A DNA stretch of 17,178 nt from CAVPEV01 sp963703555. GTDB taxonomy: Bacteria > Actinomycetota > Actinomycetes > Actinomycetales > Cellulomonadaceae. A program made the translations under genes and the position numbers. A model generated the notes under the pieces. That model was not told the origin of the DNA, did not search any database, and saw nothing but the letters and a program-made list of their open reading frames with translations. The DNA is taken from NCBI GenBank assembly GCA_963703555.1, contig CAVPEV010000036.1, positions 1 to 17,178 of the forward strand, read 5' to 3'. Below, in pieces: positions 14,102 through 17,178 of this stretch. Within the stretch, counting starts at the first letter, position 1. Each line of letters starts with the position of its first letter.

Positions 14102-15300
14102 GGGTTCCGTGGCACTTCGGTGGCGGCCCGGTGAGCCTCAGGCTGCGCTGACGTCGTGAGTGTTGGGGTCGGCACGGCCAGTGGTGGCGGCGGCATGGTG
14201 TTCCAGCGCGGTGGGTTGTGCGGGCAGGTGCGGGTGGGCGCTGACGCGCAGGAACTGGCTGCTGGTCTCGACCGTCCCGGCGGCGCACCAGCGCAGCGCC
14301 ATCTGCTCGTCTGGCCACCGGTTGACGTTCGTGGCGTGCTCGCGACAGGTGCCGTTCATGGACTCGATCGTGTTGGTGGACGGCAGGGTTCGCGCCAGCG
14401 TGGGCGGTAGGTCGAGCCGGGGCACGGTCAGGATCGGGCGGGTGACCTGCAGCCCGCGCGTCCCCGGCCCGACCAGCAGGCCGCGGACCAGGGGGTGTTC
14501 TGCGTCGATCCCTCGACCAGCGCGAGGGGATGCTTGGCCCCGTCGATGTCGATGCCCAAGGTGACCACGCACAGGTGGTCGGCGAAGTGGACCCCGTCGA
14601 TCAGCAACGCCACCAGGTCCAGGCCGGTCAGGTCGGCGGCCAGGTCGGCCGGTGCGGTCTGGGGCATCGCCACGAACGTGCGCGATACCGCCGACCTGCT
14701 CGTCGACCTGGCCGTCTGGCCGACCGCGTCGCCCACCGGTTCCAGCCCCACCGGGTAGCGCCGGGTGGAGCGCCCGCCCAGCATCCAGGCCATCACCGTC
14801 TTCCCGACCAGCTCGGTGCCGGTGAACAGGTCGCCGGCGGGCACTGGCAGCCCGCCGGGCGACGACCGGCCGCACCCGCGGCCGGCTGACCGGCAACCGC
14901 CGACCACCAACGGTGACCGACCCGGCCCCGGTGCCGTGCCGGGTCGCTGTCCGGTCCGGGTCGTGCCGGCCGCGGCCCGCACACCGCGGTCCGGTCGGCC
15001 ACCACCAGCCCGGCCATCACCTGCGGCCCGGCACCGACCGCCAGGGCCAGCAGCCCCTCACCCAGGTCGGCGACGACCTCCCCCCATCGCCACACCCACC
15101 TGCCCGGGCACGGCCAGCGCACTCGTCCCGGTCGTCCTCGCCTGGTACTTCTTACCCCCACCGGTCCCCTGGCTGTGGGTCTTCGTGGCGGAACACCCGA
15201 GACCCACCACCCGGCAGGCCCCAGGCGGGGGACCGCCACCCCAAAAACCATGAGGACCAGGACAACCTCCACGATTGTCCCGGCTCGGCATCGCGTATCG
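14087..15300 (-). pseudogene. IS256-family (mutator-type) transposase relic, left copy
   Basis: Minus-strand fragments in at least two frames. From about 14890: PVPAGDLFTGTELVGKTVMA, GLEPVGDAVGQTARSTSRSA, VALLIDGVHFADHLCVVTLG (first catalytic Asp) and HPLALVEGSTQNT. Then a frame change near 14480 leads to VTRPILTVPRLDLPPTLART, STNTIESMNGTCREHATNVN (the catalytic Glu region) and NRWPDEQMALRWCAAGTVE. Between ILTV and LPPTLART the family normally has over 100 residues with the second catalytic Asp and the RCQ.HK.RN stretch; these are deleted. The N-terminal third (15000-15300) is only weakly recognisable. The element cannot move on its own. Confidence 0.8.
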
Positions 15301-15382
15301 GACACGGCAGACGGGACGTGAGGGATTGACTCCGGACCAGGACCCCCAGGGTAGAATCCTTGGGAGAATTGGGAGGGATTTG

Positions 15383-15563
15383 ATGGCTCCTCGAAAGTTC
15401 ACTCCGGAGTTCAAGGCCGAGACGGTACGCGCGGTCATTAGTTCCTAGCGGACGGTAGCCGACGTGGCGCGCGAGTTCGGCGTTGGCGCGGAGACGTTAC
15501 GGAACTGGGTCAATGCGTATCGGCGTGAGCACGCCGGGGAAGGCCCGCAGTTGACCGAGCCGG
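15383..15563 (+). pseudogene. IS3-family transposase orfA, 5' part with an in-frame stop (left copy)
   Basis: From the ATG at 15383 (GGGAGGG site upstream) the frame reads MAPRKFTPEFKAETVRAVIS, then a TAG stop at 15446-15448, then RTVADVAREFGVGAETLRNW and VNAYRREHAGEGPQLTEPE. This is the helix-turn-helix start of an IS3-group OrfA. The stop looks like a one-base change from a Ser codon (TCG to TAG). The gene ends abruptly where the inverted copy begins, and orfB with the DDE domain is absent. Confidence 0.8.
15521..15536. repeat. Hairpin at the centre of the giant palindrome
   Basis: CGGCGT, GAGC loop, ACGCCG: a perfect 6-bp stem inside the left orfA sequence. Its centre (15528/15529) is within three bases of the symmetry centre of the inner arms (15498 against 15564), so it is the apparent turning point. 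Confidence 0.75.
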
Positions 15564-15681
15564 AACGTCTCCGCGCCAACGCCGAACTCGCGCGCCACGT
15601 CGGCTACCGTCCGCTAGGAACTAATGACCGCGCGTACCGTCTCGGCCTTGAACTCCGGAGTCGGAACTTTCGAGGAGCCAT
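15564..15681 (-). pseudogene. IS3-family orfA 5' fragment, right copy
   Basis: From the minus-strand ATG at 15681 it begins MAPRKF and then shifts frame because of extra bases near 15662. It carries the same TAG as the left copy and ends at the palindrome centre. About 100 inner bases match the left copy exactly. Confidence 0.75.
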
Positions 15682-15774
15682 CGAAATACCTGCCAATTCT
15701 CCCAAGGATTCTACCCTGGGGGTCCTGGTCCGGAGTCAATCCCTCCACGTCCGTCTGCCATCTCGAAGGGACAA

Positions 15775-16916
15775 TCGTGGAGGTTGTCCTGGTCCTCATG
15801 GTTTTTGGGGTGGCGGTCCCCGCCTGGGGCCTGCGGGTGGTGGGTCTCGGGTGTTCCGCCACGAAGAAGCCCACAGCCAGGGGACCGGTGGGGGTAAGAA
15901 CCGGCGAGGACGACCGGGACGAGTGCGCGGCCGTGCCGGCGGTGGGTGTGGCGATGGGGGGAGGTCGTCGCCGACCTGGGTGAGGGGCTGCTGGCCCTGG
16001 CGGTCGGTGCCGGGCCGGCGGGGATGCCCGGGCTGGTGGTGGCCGACCGGACCGGCGCTGCGGGCCGCGGCGCCACACCCGGACCGGACAGCGAGACCCG
16101 GCACGGCACGGGGCCGGGTCGGTCACGTGGTGGTCGGCGGTTGCCGGTCCGGCCGGCCGCGGGTGCGGCCGGTCGTCACCGGCGCTCCGGTGCCCGCCGG
16201 CGACCTGTTCACCGGCACCGAGCTGGTCGGGAAGACGGTGATGGCCTGGATGCTGGGCGGGCGTCCCGCGGCGCTACCCGGTGGGGCTGGAACCGGTGGG
16301 CGACGCGGTCGGCCAGACGGCCAGGTCGACGAGCAGGTCGGCGGTATCGCGCACGTTCGTGGCGATGCCCCAGACCGCACCGGCCGACCTGGCCGCCGAC
16401 CTGCCGGCTGACCGGGTGGCGTTGCTGATCGACGGGGTCCACTTCGCCGACCACCTGTGCGTGGTCACCTTGGGCGTCGACATCGACGGGGCCGAGCGTC
16501 CCCTCGCGCTGGTCGGGGATTAGCACACCCCCTGGTCCGCGGCCTCGGTCGGGCCGGGGACAGCGCGGGCTGCAGGTCACCCGCCCGATCCTGACCGTGC
16601 CCCGGCTCAACCTGCACCACGCTGGCGCGAACCCTGCATCCACCGACACGATCGAGTCCATGAACGGCACTTGTCCGCGAGCACGCCACGAACGTCAACC
16701 GGTGGCCAGACGAGCAGATGGCGCTGCGCTGTAGCCGCCGGGACGGTCAAGACCCAGCAGCCAGTTCCTGCGCGTCAGCACCACCCGCACCTGCCCGCAC
16801 AACCCACCGCGCTGGAACACCATGCCGCCGCCGCCCTGCGCAGTGCCGACCCCAACACTGACGTCGGCGCAGCCTGAGGCTCACGGGCCGCGAAGTGCCA
16901 CGGGACATCCTCTGAC
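15775..16916 (+). pseudogene. IS256-family transposase relic, right copy
   Basis: Plus-strand fragments matching the left copy. GDLFTGTELVGKTVMAWMLG lies near 16200-16260. The frame 16281-16523 reads GLEPVGDAVGQTARSTSRSA, then VALLIDGVHFADHLCVVTLG, and ends RPLALVGD with a stop. Further on, after a frame change, comes a TDTIESMNGTCPR stretch near 16640. It has the same internal deletion as the left copy (ILTV joined to the TLART-like segment), so the deletion predates the duplication. It has more small indels than the left copy and no usable reading frame. Confidence 0.75.
16902..16916. repeat. Terminal inverted repeat of the IS256-type relic (right)
   Basis: GGGACATCCTCTGAC, the exact reverse complement of 14087-14101, two bases from the 3' end of the right tRNA-Glu. 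Confidence 0.7.
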
Positions 16917-16918
16917 GG

Positions 16919-16991
16919 TAGCCCCGACGGGATTCGAACCCGCGCTACCGCCTTGAGAGGGCGGCGTGCTAGGCCGCTACACAACGGGGCC
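16919..16991 (-). tRNA. tRNA-Glu(CTC), right copy
   Basis: A 73-nt cloverleaf. The acceptor is GGCCCCG/CGGGGCT with discriminator A, the anticodon loop CTCTCAA (anticodon CTC) on stem CCGCC/GGCGG, and the T-arm GCGGG/CCCGT around TTCGAAT. It differs from the left copy at about 8 of 73 positions. Changes in acceptor and T-stem are matched on both strands, so it looks functional. Confidence 0.93.
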
Positions 16992-17049
16992 GCTGACTGC
17001 GACACGGGAACCCTAGCCCGGGTGTCGCAGGACGCAGCGACCGGTCTCG

Positions 17050-17121
17050 CTGGGATACTAGGACTCGAACCTAGAATGACTGAACCAGAATCAGCTGTGT
17101 TGCCAATTACACCATACCCCA
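17050..17121 (-). tRNA. tRNA-Gln(CTG), right copy
   Basis: A 72-nt cloverleaf. The acceptor is TGGGGTA/TATCCCA with one G-U pair and discriminator G, the D-arm GTGT/ACAC, the anticodon stem GCTGA/TCAGT around TTCTGGT (anticodon CTG), and the T-arm CTAGG/CCTAG around TTCGAGT. It differs from the left copy at about 11 of 72 positions, again with paired changes. Its promoter would lie at or beyond the window end. Confidence 0.93.
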
Positions 17122-17178
17122 TGGGGTATGACCCGGCCCCACCGGCCCGCGCTCGGCCCACCAGCGGGCCGTGTCCGG

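Larger units (their letters stand above)
13790..15520 (+). repeat. Left arm of a giant imperfect inverted duplication
   Basis: The content reads tRNA-Gln, tRNA-Glu, IS256 relic, IS3 orfA start. The same content recurs in reverse complement at 15537-17178. Similarity is near perfect at the inner end (about 15400-15498) and in the flank before tRNA-Gln. It is moderate with many small indels in the IS256 relic, lower in the tRNA bodies, and absent between the two tRNAs (13919-14012). Confidence 0.85.
15537..17178 (-). repeat. Right arm of the giant imperfect inverted duplication
   Basis: Reverse-complement counterpart of 13790-15520. It runs from the centre outwards through the IS3 orfA start, IS256 relic, tRNA-Glu and tRNA-Gln to the flank that precedes tRNA-Gln. 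Homology still holds at the last base of the window, so the true outer limit is not visible. Confidence 0.85.

Noticed and set aside
15464..16411. A 315-codon open frame running from orfA through the palindrome centre
   Set aside because: It is OrfA sequence only up to about 15563 and then reads the antisense of the inverted copy. It is a by-product of the fold-back.
14087..16916. One intact composite transposon bounded by the two IS256 ends
   Set aside because: The ends are inverted copies of the same terminus, both transposase relics lack the second catalytic Asp, and the body is the palindrome itself. No functional element can be supported.
13790..17178. Explaining the inverted arms purely as read errors of one locus
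   Set aside because: The tRNA differences are paired across stems and the spacer between the tRNAs is unrelated, which random errors would not produce. A chimeric assembly of two real loci remains possible.

Overview
The window is high-GC DNA from an actinobacterium, probably a Micrococcales-type organism. The reasons are strong G/C at third codon positions, TANNNT -10 boxes placed about 6 nt before start codons (leaderless mRNAs), a UgpAEB-type sugar importer without its own ATPase, and gltX followed by tRNA-Gln and tRNA-Glu genes. Species cannot be named from the sequence alone. Coding and RNA assignments rest on motif and family recognition by eye. No search was run.

Layout. (1) 1-1169: an IS110-family transposase missing its C-terminal end, behind a structured left end that could encode a bridge RNA. 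(2) 1228-1797 (-): a mazEF-like toxin-antitoxin pair whose toxin is broken by one extra unit of a 5-bp tandem repeat. (3) 1830-3060: about 1.2 kb without a recognisable gene. (4) 3061-7236: the operon ugpA-ugpE-ugpB-ugpQ, for import of glycerol phosphate or glycerophosphodiesters and cleavage by a phosphodiesterase, ended by a perfect 20-bp hairpin. (5) 7303-8947: an accessory patch with the tail of a lost methyltransferase, an intact hicAB pair, a parD antitoxin, and a parE stump cut off against (6) a frameshifted tyrosine integrase (8863-10225, -) beside tRNA-Gly(TCC), whose 3' end looks replaced by foreign sequence. (7) 10499-13667: a fumarylacetoacetate hydrolase-family gene, gltX and a HAD hydrolase. 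(8) 13790-17178: a giant imperfect palindrome. Each arm carries tRNA-Gln(CTG), tRNA-Glu(CTC), an IS256-family relic and the 5' end of an IS3-family orfA, and the arms meet around a small hairpin at 15521-15536.

How the parts relate. The housekeeping core (FAH gene, gltX, HAD gene, tRNAs) and the ugp operon look intact. The material between and around them is a scrapyard of mobile DNA: an IS110 remnant, an integrase remnant at a tRNA, IS256 and IS3 relics, and three type II toxin-antitoxin loci of which only hicAB is complete. The most unusual structures are the 3.4-kb inverted duplication, in which the tRNAs have diverged with compensatory changes while flanks and IS debris stay close, and the chimeric tRNA-Gly. 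Several frameshifts could in principle be assembly errors; this is flagged where it matters.
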